This document shows, piece by piece, positions 27,333-36,041 of a stretch of DNA of 42,393 nucleotides (within the stretch, counting starts at the first letter, position 1; each line of letters starts with the position of its first letter). Where the stretch lies: contig QHVE01000043.1 in NCBI GenBank assembly GCA_003223455.1, forward strand, positions 1 to 42,393. Direction: 5' to 3'. The position numbers and the translations under genes are program-made. The notes under the pieces were generated by a model. It worked only from the letters and a program-made list of their open reading frames with translations. It searched no databases and was not told where the DNA came from. This DNA comes from Gemmatimonadota bacterium (GTDB taxonomy: Bacteria; Gemmatimonadota; Gemmatimonadetes; Gemmatimonadales; Gemmatimonadaceae).

Positions 27333-28838
27333 ATGCTGCTGAGCGCGCTCGCGCACATCGCCGCGTCGCTCGCCACTGGCGACGAGCCGACGGACGTGCT
27401 CGCGGACGTGCTGTCGCGCGTTGCCAGCGCGGTCGCCGCGGCGGGGGTCTCGCTGTGGTTGACCGATGCGGCCGGCCTGGGCTGTCACGCTCGTACCGGT
27501 ATCGCGCCGCCCGCCGTGCCCGACGTGCGCGCGCGACTCACGCGAGCCGGCCGCGGCGACGCGACCATGCTCCTCGTCCGATTGGACGCCGCGCACCATC
27601 CGCTCGGTGCGCTGGTGCTCGCGCCGCCACCTCCGCTCTCGCCCGAGCAGCACGCCTTCCTGTCCACGGTCGCCGACATCCTCGCCCCCGTGCTGCGTCA
27701 GGCGGCGTACGCGCAGCGTCTCGAAGCCGAGGTGATCGAGCGTACGCAGCAGATCGATCGCGAACGTCGCATCACCGAGCGCATCATCGATTCGCTCCCC
27801 GTCGGCCTCTACGTCATCGATCGGGACTACCGGATCTCGGTCTGGAATCGGAAGCGCGAGACCGGAATGCAGGGCGTCTCGCGCGACGACGCGCTCGGCC
27901 GCACGATCTTCGAGATCCTGCATCGACAGCCGGCGTCGGTTCTGCGCCGCGAGTTCGACGAAGTGTTCGCCACGGGACGGCTGCAGACCTTTCAGATGGA
28001 GTCGAACGCATCGGGCGAGATGCGCACGTTCAGAATCTCCAAGATTCCGATGCGTCTCGACGATGGTCCCGTCTCGCACGTGATCACCGTCGGGGAGGAT
28101 ATCACCGAGTGGCGTGAGGCCCAGGACCGCTTCAGTCAGGCGGAAAAGCTCGCCGCCATCGGCACGCTCGCCGCCGGCATCATGCACGAGATCAATAATC
28201 CGCTCGCCACGATCGCGGCCTGTGCCGAGAGCCTCGAGCTCTCCGAGCCCGACGCACCGGTGCCCCTGCGCGATGGGCTGCGTCTCATTCAGAGCGAGGT
28301 GCGCCGGTGCAAGGGCATCACCGACTCGCTGCTCGACTTCAGCCGGCCGAAGTCGGGCGACAAGACCCTCGTCGACGTGAACGCAGCGATCGAGCGGACG
28401 CTGTTCATTCTCAAGCACCACTCCCGGTTCAAGAAGCTCACCGTCGCGGTGGAGCTCGACCGATCGCTCGGCGCCGTCGTGCTCGCGAACGAGGAACAGC
28501 TCGTCCAGGTGTTCATGTCGCTGCTGCTCAATGCCATGGATGCGATGCGGGAGGAGGGGACAGTCGAGCTGCGCACCCGGTGGGGCGAGGACGCCCGCAG
28601 TGTGCTCGCCGAGGTCGTCGATCACGGCGAGGGGATCCGTCGCGCCGACCTGCCGAAGATCTTCGACCCGTTCTTCACGACGAAGGCGCCCGGACGGGGC
28701 ACGGGCCTGGGACTGTCGATCTGCTACGCGATCATCGCCGAGCACGGAGGACGGATCGAGGTGGACAGCACGCACGGCGAGGGGAGCGTGTTCCGCATCG
28801 TGCTCCCGCGCGCCGCCGAACGAGGTGAGGGTACGTGA
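27333..28838 (+). CDS. Sensor histidine kinase with GAF-like and PAS domains (NtrB type)
   Basis: Cytoplasmic sensor kinase of 501 residues, no membrane segment seen. Residues ~1-130 resemble a GAF-type sensor. A helical linker ([18 protein letters not shown]) leads to a PAS domain at ~145-265. Then come HisKA with phospho-acceptor His285 in [10 protein letters not shown], the N-box LLLNAMDAM, and the G-boxes [10 protein letters not shown] and [12 protein letters not shown]. The start is uncertain: an AAGGAGG lies 14 bases before ATG 27333, rather far, and the frame is open back to 27222 with plausible codons but no standard start. The GTGA overlap with the next gene marks the NtrC-like regulator as its partner. 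Confidence 0.9.
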   Translation: MLLSALAHIAASLATGDEPTDVLADVLSRVASAVAAAGVSLWLTDAAGLGCHARTGIAPPAVPDVRARLTRAGRGDATMLLVRLDAAHHPLGALVLAPPPPLSPEQHAFLSTVADILAPVLRQAAYAQRLEAEVIERTQQIDRERRITERIIDSLPVGLYVIDRDYRISVWNRKRETGMQGVSRDDALGRTIFEILHRQPASVLRREFDEVFATGRLQTFQMESNASGEMRTFRISKIPMRLDDGPVSHVITVGEDITEWREAQDRFSQAEKLAAIGTLAAGIMHEINNPLATIAACAESLELSEPDAPVPLRDGLRLIQSEVRRCKGITDSLLDFSRPKSGDKTLVDVNAAIERTLFILKHHSRFKKLTVAVELDRSLGAVVLANEEQLVQVFMSLLLNAMDAMREEGTVELRTRWGEDARSVLAEVVDHGEGIRRADLPKIFDPFFTTKAPGRGTGLGLSICYAIIAEHGGRIEVDSTHGEGSVFRIVLPRAAERGEGT

Positions 28839-30193
28839 GCGAATCGAAGATCAAGGTCCTCGTCGCCGAAGACGAGGTGCAGCTCGGCCAGATCCTGTCG
28901 AATTTTCTCGGCGGGCGCGGATATGCCGTGCGCACCGTCGTCGACGGACGTGCCGCGCTCGATGCACTGCGCTCCGAGGCGTACGACGTCGCCCTGCTCG
29001 ACATCGTGATGCCGGAACTGGACGGCCTCGAGGTGCTCAAGCAGGTGCGCGCCGAAGCGGACCCGCCCGAGGTCATCATCATCACGGGGAACGGCACGAT
29101 CGAGACGGCCATCAGCGCGATGAAGCTCGGCGCGTACGACTACATGGCCAAGCCGTATCGCATGGCGGAGATCGACGTCCTCGTTCGCCGGGCCTGGGAG
29201 AAGCGGCGCCTCGCGCGTGAGAACGTGTTGCTGCAGTCGCAGCTCGAGCGCGCGGGCGGCCCCGTGGAGATCGACACGCAGTACGCGCCGCTGCAGGCGG
29301 TGCTCGAGATGATCGCGCGTGTTGCGCCGAGCGACTCGCCGGTGCTCATCACCGGCGAGTCGGGCACCGGGAAGGAGATCGTCGCGCACATGCTGCACCG
29401 CCTGTCGGGGCGCGCCGGCCCGTTCGTCGACGTCGGCTGCGCTGCGCTCTCCGAGGGGATGCTCGAGAGCGAGCTGTTCGGCCACGAGCGTGGCGCGTTC
29501 CCTGGTGCCGACGAACAGAAGCTCGGGCTGATGGAGCTCGCCGCGGGAGGCACCCTTTTCCTCGACGGCATCGCCGAGCTCTCGCCCAAGCTCCAGGGCA
29601 AGCTGCTCCGCGCGCTCGACCAGCTCAGCTTCTATCGTGTCGGCGGGACGCAGAAGGTCGAGGTCGACGTGCGTATCCTCGCGGCGACCAATCGCGACCT
29701 CGCCGCGTGCGTCAACGAAGGCACCTTTCGCGACGACCTGTTCTATCGGGTGAACACGATCGCCATCGAGCTGCCCGCGCTGCGCGAGCGCGCCGTGGAC
29801 ATTCCGTTGCTCGCACGACGCTTCCTGCAGCAGTTCGGGAAGACGAACCCGCCCACGCTCGCGCCCGACGCGATCGATCTGCTCGGTCGATATCCGTGGC
29901 CGGGCAACGTGCGCGAGCTCAAGAACGTGATCGAGCGCGCCGTGCTGCTCGCGCGAGGGCCGCAGATCCGCGCCACGGATCTGCCGCTCCAGCTCGCGTC
30001 GCCGGAGGCGGTCGCGCGCGCCGCCGCACCCGCGCTCTCGCTCGCGGAGCTCGAGCGCCGGCACATCGAGTCGGTGTTGCACGAGACGAGCTGGCATCAG
30101 GGGCGCGCCGCGACGGCGCTCGGCATCAGCTCGAAGACCCTCTATCGCAAGATTCGCGAGTACGGGTTCCGTCGGCCCGGCGGCGGCGAGTAG
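28835..30193 (+). CDS. NtrC-like response regulator with altered GAFTGA and Walker B motifs
   Basis: Receiver, AAA+ and Fis-type DNA-binding protein of 452 residues; GTG 28835 overlaps the kinase stop. The receiver has phospho-Asp56 (LLDIVMPELDG). The AAA+ domain has an intact Walker A GESGTGKE (174-181), but the sigma-54-contacting loop reads GAFPGA (Pro223 in place of Thr) and Walker B reads LFLDGIAEL (Asp244-Gly245 in place of Asp-Glu). The downstream AATNRD, FYRVN and WPGNVRELKN elements are conserved. The C-terminal Fis helix-turn-helix (~410-448) is intact. The reading frame is undamaged. In this family the GAFTGA Thr and Walker B Glu are needed for normal sigma-54 activation and ATP hydrolysis, so a non-canonical regulator is inferred. 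Confidence 0.92.
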   Translation: MSESKIKVLVAEDEVQLGQILSNFLGGRGYAVRTVVDGRAALDALRSEAYDVALLDIVMPELDGLEVLKQVRAEADPPEVIIITGNGTIETAISAMKLGAYDYMAKPYRMAEIDVLVRRAWEKRRLARENVLLQSQLERAGGPVEIDTQYAPLQAVLEMIARVAPSDSPVLITGESGTGKEIVAHMLHRLSGRAGPFVDVGCAALSEGMLESELFGHERGAFPGADEQKLGLMELAAGGTLFLDGIAELSPKLQGKLLRALDQLSFYRVGGTQKVEVDVRILAATNRDLAACVNEGTFRDDLFYRVNTIAIELPALRERAVDIPLLARRFLQQFGKTNPPTLAPDAIDLLGRYPWPGNVRELKNVIERAVLLARGPQIRATDLPLQLASPEAVARAAAPALSLAELERRHIESVLHETSWHQGRAATALGISSKTLYRKIREYGFRRPGGGE

Positions 30194-30196
30194 CGC

Positions 30197-30865
30197 ATGC
30201 GAATCCTCGTCATCGAAGACGACCCGACCGTCGGTCAGTACGTGAAGCGCGGGCTCGAGGAGCACCGCTGGGCCGTCGACCTCATGACCGACGGCGAGGA
30301 GGGCGAGCGGCGCGCGAGCTCGGAGGCGTACGATCTCATCATCCTCGACATGCGGTTGCCTGGAAAGAGCGGGACGGAGATTCTGCATTCGCTGCGGGCC
30401 AAGGGGTTCGAGCGTCCCGTGCTGGTGCTCACCGCGCAGGACGCCGTCGACGCCAAGGTCGCGACCCTTCGGGCGGGTGCCGATGACTACGTCACGAAGC
30501 CGTTCGCCTTCGAGGAGCTGCTCGCCCGCGTCGAGGCACTCTCGCGCCGCCCGCGAGCCCTCGCCTCGCCCGTGCTCCGCGTCGGCGATCTCGAGATCGA
30601 TCAGGCCACGCGCGAGGTGCGCCGCGCTGGCGTGTCCATCGAGGTGACGCCGAAGGAGTACACCGTGCTGGAGTACCTGGCGCGCCATGCGGGCCGCGTG
30701 ATGAGCCGCACGTTGATCACCGAGTACGCATGGGGGTATCACTTCGATCCCGGCACCAACATCGTGGACGTGGTGATCAACCACCTGCGCAAGAAGGTGG
30801 ACGCGGGCCACGGCCGAAAGCTGATCACCACCGTCCGTGGAGTGGGCTACGTCCTGAAGGAGTGA
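30197..30865 (+). CDS. OmpR/PhoB-family response regulator
   Basis: Two-domain transcription regulator of 222 residues. The receiver (1-120) has acidic pocket Glu7-Asp8-Asp9, phospho-acceptor Asp51 in IILDMRLPG, and the conserved Lys in YVTKPF. A winged-helix domain (~125-222) shows VTPKEYTVLEYLARHAGRVMSR and ends in VRGVGYVLKE, typical of the CusR/QseB-like group. ATG 30197 is three bases after the upstream stop. The next gene, a membrane kinase, starts one base after its stop and is surely its partner. The stimulus is unknown. Close packing means both two-component pairs could share one transcript. Confidence 0.94.
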   Translation: MRILVIEDDPTVGQYVKRGLEEHRWAVDLMTDGEEGERRASSEAYDLIILDMRLPGKSGTEILHSLRAKGFERPVLVLTAQDAVDAKVATLRAGADDYVTKPFAFEELLARVEALSRRPRALASPVLRVGDLEIDQATREVRRAGVSIEVTPKEYTVLEYLARHAGRVMSRTLITEYAWGYHFDPGTNIVDVVINHLRKKVDAGHGRKLITTVRGVGYVLKE

Positions 30866-30866
30866 G

Positions 30867-32486
30867 ATGGCGACGCTCCGCACCAGACTGACCGTCACCT
30901 ACGGCGCCGCGCTCATCGGCGGCCTGATCGTGTTCGCCGTCGCGCTGTACGTCGTGCGCGTCGCCAGCGGCGTGGACGCGCTTGGCCCCACCGCGATCGG
31001 ACAGGCGGACCGCGTGCTGCAACCGCTGCGCGCATGGGTGCTGAACGCGCACGCGCTGGTCGAGGAGCAGGTCGACCCGACCGGATCGGCCGTGCGCACG
31101 TTGACCGGGAGCGCGCAGTCCATCGTCGGACGCATTCCCGGCTACTTCATCATCTACGACCAGAACGGCGACCGGATCTACACGTCGATCGGCATGCGGC
31201 AGCTCACCCTCGAGGATCGCTCCGCCATCCTCGCGACGGCACAGCGGCTCGAGCCGAATGGTCGTGGGGCGCTCGTCACGGTGGCCGACCCGCTCTTCGA
31301 GGGCGACATGCTCCTCGTAGCCCGGCGCGATTCGACGCTGCTGCCCGCCATCACGCGCGTCGTCGCCGGCGTCCCCACGACCGTCGCCGAGCTTGGCGGC
31401 GACGTCCTCGTCGGCACGATGCTCGTCGTCCTGCCCCTCGTGCTGCTCGGATTCATCGGCGTCTCGTACGTCATCACGGGCAACGCGCTCGAGCCGGTGG
31501 AGCGACTCATCAACGACGTGGAGGCGATCACCGACGGACGGTCGCTCCATCGGCGACTGGCGGCGAATCTCGGCAGCGACGAGCTGTCCCGGTTGGGCAA
31601 CACGCTCAACGCCATGATCGCGCGACTGGAAACCTCGTTCGGTGCGCTTCGTCGCTTCACCGCCGACGCTTCGCACGAGCTCAAGACGCCGCTGACCGTG
31701 TTGCGCGCCGACGTCGAACGGGCGATGCACCCGAACGCGCAGGGAAGCGAAGCAATGCAGGCGCTGGAGGAGGCGCTGCAGGAGACGGCGCGCATGTCCG
31801 ACCTCGTCGACAGCCTGCTCACACTCGCCCGAGCCGATGAAGGGCGCTTCGACCTGCATCGCGAGCCGGTGGACCTCGGCGCCCTCGTCCGCGACGTGTA
31901 CGAGACCGCCGTGATTCTCGGCGAGGACTGCGGACTCACCGTGTCGATGACCGTGCTCGAGAAAGGCGTGGTGGACGGCGATGCGCGGCGCCTCCGCCAG
32001 CTCTTTCTCAACCTGATCACGAACGCGATCAAGTACACCCCGCGCGGCGGCCGCGTTGATCTGTCGCTCAGCCATCGCCTCGCGAACGACATTGCCTTCA
32101 CCGTACGGGACTCGGGCATCGGCATGTCCGCCGGCGAGCTCGCGCACGTCTTCGAGCGCTTCTGGCGCGCCGACCGCGCGCGCTCGCGCACGAGCGAGCG
32201 TGGTGGATTCGGGCTCGGCCTGGCGATCTGCCAGTGGATCGCGCAGGCGCACAGTGGACGGATCACAGTCCAGTCGCGTCTGGGCCGCGGCTCCGTGTTC
32301 ACGGTGACGCTGCCGCTCCTCGTCGCCGCGGCCGATGCGTCACCGCAGGGGGCCGCTCCTGAGGGTTTCGAAGTGCGCGAGGCCCGCGATGTGCGTGAAA
32401 GTCGCATTGTCTCGCCGCCAACGGAGCCCGCGGCGAGGTCCAGCGGCGAGCGCCGCGGCGCAGAGCTCCGTGACATCGGAGACTAA
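30867..32486 (+). CDS. Membrane sensor histidine kinase (partner of the OmpR-type regulator)
   Basis: Inner-membrane kinase of 539 residues. A first membrane helix (residues ~10-32) and a second (~185-210) frame a periplasmic sensor of about 150 residues. HAMP (LEPVERLINDVEAIT) follows. HisKA has His270 in DASHELKTPLTVL, and HATPase_c has NLITNAIKYTP, VRDSGIGM and GGFGLGLAICQWI. A ~50-residue charged tail (residues ~485-539), rich in Arg/Glu, extends beyond the catalytic domain and is unusual. The architecture resembles CusS-like kinases, but no metal-binding motif was seen in the sensor, so no stimulus is proposed. Confidence 0.93.
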   Translation: MATLRTRLTVTYGAALIGGLIVFAVALYVVRVASGVDALGPTAIGQADRVLQPLRAWVLNAHALVEEQVDPTGSAVRTLTGSAQSIVGRIPGYFIIYDQNGDRIYTSIGMRQLTLEDRSAILATAQRLEPNGRGALVTVADPLFEGDMLLVARRDSTLLPAITRVVAGVPTTVAELGGDVLVGTMLVVLPLVLLGFIGVSYVITGNALEPVERLINDVEAITDGRSLHRRLAANLGSDELSRLGNTLNAMIARLETSFGALRRFTADASHELKTPLTVLRADVERAMHPNAQGSEAMQALEEALQETARMSDLVDSLLTLARADEGRFDLHREPVDLGALVRDVYETAVILGEDCGLTVSMTVLEKGVVDGDARRLRQLFLNLITNAIKYTPRGGRVDLSLSHRLANDIAFTVRDSGIGMSAGELAHVFERFWRADRARSRTSERGGFGLGLAICQWIAQAHSGRITVQSRLGRGSVFTVTLPLLVAAADASPQGAAPEGFEVREARDVRESRIVSPPTEPAARSSGERRGAELRDIGD

Positions 32487-32599
32487 TCCCGACTTCACGA
32501 AATCTTAATGAGTAAACAGTTCCACGGCGCGTAACCCGGAATAGGTTGGATCACGCAACGAAAGTGTCCCGTCCTCTCACCTCGTAGGTTTGCGCGGAC

Positions 32600-33313
32600 A
32601 TGTTCAACACCCTGATCGAGTCGAAGCCGAAAAAGCAGCGAACGACGGGCGGTCTCATCTTTAGTGGAATTCTCCACGCCGTGATCGGCACGGCCGCCGT
32701 CTACGGGACGCTGCAGGCCAAGGAGCAGCTCGAGAAGCCCAAGGCCGAGAAGGTCGAGTTCGTCGACATCAAGAAGAAGGAGGAGCCCCCGCCGCCGAAG
32801 GAGGTTCCCCCGCCCCCCAAGGATGTCGTGATGGCCCCGCCGCCGCCGAAGGGCTTCCAGGTGCTGACGGCACCGGTGAAGGTCCCTGACGTCCTCCCCG
32901 ATATCGACCTGTCCAAGAAGGTGACGGACGAAGCCGACTTTTCGGGCAAGGGTGTGGCGGGCGGTACCAGTAAAGGCGTCGTCGGTGGGACCGCGCCGGC
33001 CAACGACCAGCCGTACTTCGAGTTCCAGGTCGAGAAGCAGGTCCAGCAGATCCCCGGATCGGGAAATCTGCGGTATCCCGACATGCTGCGGTCGGCCAAC
33101 GTCGAGGGCGAAGTGCTCGCCCAGTTCGTCGTCGACACGACCGGGCACTACGAGAACGGCACGTTCAAGGTCCTGAAGTCCAGCCATGATCTGTTCACGG
33201 CGGCAGTCAAGAACGCGCTGCCGACCATGCGCTTCTACCCGGCCGAGGTCGGCGGGCGCAAGGTGAAGCAGCTTGTTCAGCAGCCGTTCACGTTCTCGCT
33301 CCAAAAGAGCTAA
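32600..33313 (+). CDS. tonB: TonB-family energy transducer
   Basis: Links the proton-motive force to outer-membrane receptors. The 237-residue protein has a cytoplasmic head, one membrane segment (GGLIFSGILHAVIGTAAVYG, residues ~21-42), a Lys/Pro-rich spacer (EEPPPPKEVPPPPKD), and a C-terminal TonB fold from ~140 with LRYPDMLRSANVEGEVLAQFVVDTTG and MRFYPAEVGG. ATG 32600 is preceded by a 113-base gap that is relatively AT-rich; a TAGGTT at 32542-32547 could be a -10 but lacks a good -35. ExbB and two ExbD genes follow in order, so this is a complete energising complex. No receptor gene is present here. Confidence 0.9.
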   Translation: MFNTLIESKPKKQRTTGGLIFSGILHAVIGTAAVYGTLQAKEQLEKPKAEKVEFVDIKKKEEPPPPKEVPPPPKDVVMAPPPPKGFQVLTAPVKVPDVLPDIDLSKKVTDEADFSGKGVAGGTSKGVVGGTAPANDQPYFEFQVEKQVQQIPGSGNLRYPDMLRSANVEGEVLAQFVVDTTGHYENGTFKVLKSSHDLFTAAVKNALPTMRFYPAEVGGRKVKQLVQQPFTFSLQKS

Positions 33314-33338
33314 TCACCTTTCCGGAGACTCGAAGACT

Positions 33339-34076
33339 ATGGATCTGTCGCTAGCTGGCCTCTGGGCCGCGATGGGCAATTTCGCCAAGGGCATCGTGAT
33401 CGTCATGGCGCTCATGTCGATCTACTCGCTCACCATCATGGTGTCGAAGTGGTGGAGCCTGCGCGCCGCGCAGACCGAGACACGCAAGTTCGCTCCCGAG
33501 TTCTCGCAGTTCCTCGAGGAGGACAACCTCACCGAGGCGATCAAGCTCGCCGAGAGCTACAAGAAGTCACACGTCGCGCTGGTCCTCGGCGGCGCGCTGG
33601 GCGAGGTGAAGCCGCTCATCCAGGACGGCTCCGTGACGGTCTCTGACATCAACTCGGCGGAGCGCGCAGTCGAGCGCAACATGCTCCTCGAGATCACGCA
33701 GCTGAAGCGCGGTCTCGCGGTGCTCGCGACGGTCGGCGCCACGGCCCCGTTCGTCGGTCTGCTCGGTACCACCATCGGCATCATCAACTCGTTCACGGCC
33801 ATGGCGGCGTCCGGCGGCGGCGGTCTCGCGTCGATCGGTGGCGGTATCTCCGAGGCCCTGGCCACGACGGCGCTCGGCCTACTCGTCGCCATCCCGGCGG
33901 TGTGGGCGTACAACTACTTCCAGACGAAGATCGACAACCTCACGGCCGAGATGACGTATGTCTCCAAGGAGATGATCGACTACCTCATCAAGGGCGTGTC
34001 GGGCGAGTTCGGCCGGTCGCGGTTCACTCGGGAGTTCAATGCCTCCTCGGGCAGTAATGCGCCGATCTCCACCTGA
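33339..34076 (+). CDS. exbB: ExbB/TolQ/MotA-family proton channel protein
   Basis: Inner-membrane proton-channel subunit of 245 residues that works with ExbD to energise TonB. It shows an N-terminal membrane helix (KGIVIVMALMSIYSLTIMV), a cytoplasmic domain, and the paired C-terminal helices with VGATAPFVGLLGTTIGIINSF and ISEALATTALGLLVAIPAVWAYNYF, the core of the family. A GGAG site lies upstream of ATG 33339. It lies 25 bases after tonB and 30 before the first exbD. The alternative TolQ is less likely because no TolA, TolB or Pal genes follow. Confidence 0.93.
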   Translation: MDLSLAGLWAAMGNFAKGIVIVMALMSIYSLTIMVSKWWSLRAAQTETRKFAPEFSQFLEEDNLTEAIKLAESYKKSHVALVLGGALGEVKPLIQDGSVTVSDINSAERAVERNMLLEITQLKRGLAVLATVGATAPFVGLLGTTIGIINSFTAMAASGGGGLASIGGGISEALATTALGLLVAIPAVWAYNYFQTKIDNLTAEMTYVSKEMIDYLIKGVSGEFGRSRFTREFNASSGSNAPIST

Positions 34077-34106
34077 GTCGTTCCTTCCCAGTCAGGAGGT
34101 AGTCCG

Positions 34107-34592
34107 ATGGCAATGAGTTCCAGCGCGGGCGGAGGCGTACAGTCGTCGCCGAACGTGACGCCGATGATCGACGTCATGCTCGTGCTCCTCATCATCTTCA
34201 TGGTGGTGACCCCGGCACTCCTCGCGGGCTTCAACGCCACCCCGCCGGTGGGCCAGAATCTCAAGGACCATCCCGAAGATGAGGAGAACGATCAGGTTCT
34301 CGGCATCGACAAGGATGGGAACTACTACCTGAACAAGAAGCCCATCTCCAAGACGGCGATTGAGGCGGAGATCAAGCGGATCTACACGAGCCGCGATGAT
34401 CACGTGATGTACCTCAAGGCAGACAAGGATCTAGCATACGAAAAGGTCGTCGACGCCACCGACTTGGCTGCCAAGAACGGGGTCACCGTGGTCGCGATGA
34501 TCAGCGATCAGAAGCCGGGTACGACGTCGACCGTGGCGGGGGATACCCATAGCGGCCCCGCACCGGCCACACCAGCCGGAGGCGCGCACTAA
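34107..34592 (+). CDS. exbD: ExbD/TolR-family protein 1
   Basis: Partner of ExbB, 161 residues, with one membrane helix starting VTPMIDVMLVLLIIFMVVTPALL. The membrane Asp in PMIDVMLV is the expected proton-carrying residue. The periplasmic domain includes YYLNKKPIS and LKADKDLAYEKVVDATDLAAKNGV, ending in a Thr/Ala/Pro-rich tail. A strong CAGGAGG ribosome site precedes ATG 34107. The stop codon overlaps the second exbD start (TAATG), so the two are coupled. Tandem ExbD paralogues probably form a mixed dimer in the complex; this is inferred. Confidence 0.93.
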   Translation: MAMSSSAGGGVQSSPNVTPMIDVMLVLLIIFMVVTPALLAGFNATPPVGQNLKDHPEDEENDQVLGIDKDGNYYLNKKPISKTAIEAEIKRIYTSRDDHVMYLKADKDLAYEKVVDATDLAAKNGVTVVAMISDQKPGTTSTVAGDTHSGPAPATPAGGAH

Positions 34593-35017
34593 TGGCGATG
34601 GCCACTGGTGGTTCCGGCGGGCTGACGAACGAGATCAACGTCACGCCCATGATCGACGTGCTGCTCGTGCTGCTGATCATCTTCATGGCGGCGATCCCGA
34701 CCATGCGGAAGTCGATCGACGTACAGCTCCCCGATCCGAACCCGTCGACCGCTCCAGCGAACGCGACCTCGAACCAGATCGTGCTCGAGGTGCTGAACGA
34801 CGGGATGTACAGCATCAATACGGAGAAGGTCGACGAGGATCGCCTCGGACCCCGGCTCAAGGAGATCTACGACGGGCGCCCCGAGAAGATCATCTTCGTG
34901 AAGGGTGACCCGAAGGTGAAGTACGGGCAGGTGGTGCACGCGATGGACGTCTCCCGCGGGGCCGGGGTGAAGGTCATCGGCGTTCCACCCAAGGACACAC
35001 CCGACGGGAAGAAGTAG
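34592..35017 (+). CDS. exbD: ExbD/TolR-family protein 2
   Basis: Second ExbD paralogue of 141 residues, with the membrane helix INVTPMIDVLLVLLIIFMAAIP carrying the conserved Asp. The periplasmic part contains MRKSIDVQLPDPNP, YSINTEKVDEDRLGPRLKEIY and FVKGDPKVKYGQVVHAMDVSRGAGV, and ends in a basic tail. Sequence divergence from the first copy in the periplasmic domain suggests division of roles rather than recent duplication. The gene closes the operon: a strong hairpin follows 28 bases later. Confidence 0.93.
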   Translation: MAMATGGSGGLTNEINVTPMIDVLLVLLIIFMAAIPTMRKSIDVQLPDPNPSTAPANATSNQIVLEVLNDGMYSINTEKVDEDRLGPRLKEIYDGRPEKIIFVKGDPKVKYGQVVHAMDVSRGAGVKVIGVPPKDTPDGKK

Positions 35018-35045
35018 CCGAGCGTCGGCAGAGGTTGTGTAGTAC

Positions 35046-35082
35046 ATACGGCGGACGAACCTTCTGGGGTCGTCCGCCGTAT
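35046..35082. terminator. Intrinsic terminator-like hairpin after exbD2
   Basis: A perfect 13-bp stem, ATACGGCGGACGA (35046-35058) with TCGTCCGCCGTAT (35070-35082), has an 11-base loop and is followed by AACTTTCC. It is the best stem in the window and probably ends the TonB-Exb transcript. TATAAC at 35080-35085 in its right arm might also be a promoter -10 for the next gene. Confidence 0.65.
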
Positions 35083-35139
35083 AACTTTCCATGTGTCGGG
35101 GACCGATTCCCCGGGGCGCGCCAACCTTTGCACGCTCAC

Positions 35140-35997
35140 ATGGACGATCGCACGGACTTCACTCAGCAAGCAGAGCAGGGCCGTCCGCAGTATCGGATGC
35201 CGATCGGCATGCCGATGCGCGACGAGGGCCGGCGCACGGGCGCGATCGTATCGATCGTCGTTCACGCCGTCGTCATCTTCCTGCTGATCGTACCGTTCAT
35301 CATGCCCCACTCCGTGATCCAGCGGCTGCAGCAGGGGGCCGGAGGCGCGGGACCAGCGGGCGGAGGGGGTGGCGGCACGCGCGGCAGCGGTGGCCAGACG
35401 GTGGAGAAGATTCAGTTCGTACGCGTCGCGCCGAGTCAGCCGGCAAAGCCGGCCGCCGTTCCGCCGATCGTTCCACCGCCGCCGAAGCCGACGCCCAAGG
35501 TCGAACCGCCGAAGCCGAAGCCGACCCCCGCGCCAGTGCCGACGCCTCCCGTTCCCAAACCGCAAACCGCGGCGCCCGCGGCGGGGCTCACGGTCGCCTC
35601 GGCAGAACCCGGCGACGGCGGAGGAAGCGGGAACGACGGAACGTCGGGAGCCGGACCCGGGAGCGGCGGCGGAGTCGGCGCCGGCGTGGGCACGGGGAAG
35701 GGCAGTGCAACCGGTGCTGGCACCGGCGGCGGAACTCAGGCCAACTATCCTCCTTCTCCCATCGAGTTCTTCCTTCCTCCGCTGCCGCCGCCGTCCAGCG
35801 TGCGCGGCCAACATTTCATCGCCCAGTTCGACGTCGACTCCACCGGGCGAGTGCTCTCGTTCGACTTCACACCAACGCGTGACGGCGATTACAACAAGCG
35901 TATCGCTCAGGTGCTGCGCTCGATGAAGTTCCGGCCCGGCACGCGCCCCGACGGCTCGCCCCTGCGCATGAAGGCGCAGGTCGGCTACGAGTTCTAG
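35140..35997 (+). CDS. TonB-like energy transducer 2 with Pro-rich and Gly-rich linkers
   Basis: A 285-residue protein with a 40-residue cytoplasmic head, one membrane helix (AIVSIVVHAVVIFLLIVPFIM), a Gly-rich patch, a Pro/Lys-rich spacer (~110-150), a second low-complexity stretch that is almost all Gly/Ser/Thr/Ala (~165-205), and a short C-terminal TonB-type domain from ~225 (FIAQFDVDSTGRVLSFDF, MKFRPGTRPDGSPLR). ATG 35140 gives a normal head; the frame is open back to 35035, but that part covers the terminator stem. The Gly-rich linker is uncommon in TonB proteins and may lengthen or loosen the periplasmic reach. It is separated from the ExbBD operon by the terminator. Confidence 0.82.
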   Translation: MDDRTDFTQQAEQGRPQYRMPIGMPMRDEGRRTGAIVSIVVHAVVIFLLIVPFIMPHSVIQRLQQGAGGAGPAGGGGGGTRGSGGQTVEKIQFVRVAPSQPAKPAAVPPIVPPPPKPTPKVEPPKPKPTPAPVPTPPVPKPQTAAPAAGLTVASAEPGDGGGSGNDGTSGAGPGSGGGVGAGVGTGKGSATGAGTGGGTQANYPPSPIEFFLPPLPPPSSVRGQHFIAQFDVDSTGRVLSFDFTPTRDGDYNKRIAQVLRSMKFRPGTRPDGSPLRMKAQVGYEF

Positions 35998-36002
35998 CTC
36001 CG

Positions 36003-36041
36003 CCGCGCTCGCTCGCGGAACTCCGCGCGTCGGGCGCGCGG
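36003..36041 (+). other. Two short tandem GC stems after the TonB-like gene
   Basis: CCGCG/CGCGG (36003-36018) and CCGCGCG/CGCGCGG (36023-36041) form consecutive stems in the 143-base gap before the permease, without a T-tract. They may end transcription of the TonB-like gene. Further on, a TACATT (36067-36072) could be a -10, with no clear -35. Confidence 0.3.

Noticed and set aside
28835-30193. GAFPGA/DG changes as signs of a pseudogene
   Set aside because: The frame is full length, all other motifs and the coupling with the kinase gene are kept, and both changes are single codons in conserved blocks.
33339-34076. ExbB homologue as TolQ of a Tol-Pal system
   Set aside because: TonB precedes it and two ExbD genes follow, while TolA, TolB and Pal are absent.
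35620-35740. Gly-codon-rich stretch as a DNA repeat or CRISPR-like array
   Set aside because: It has no regular period and keeps the TonB-like reading frame, so it is low-complexity coding sequence.
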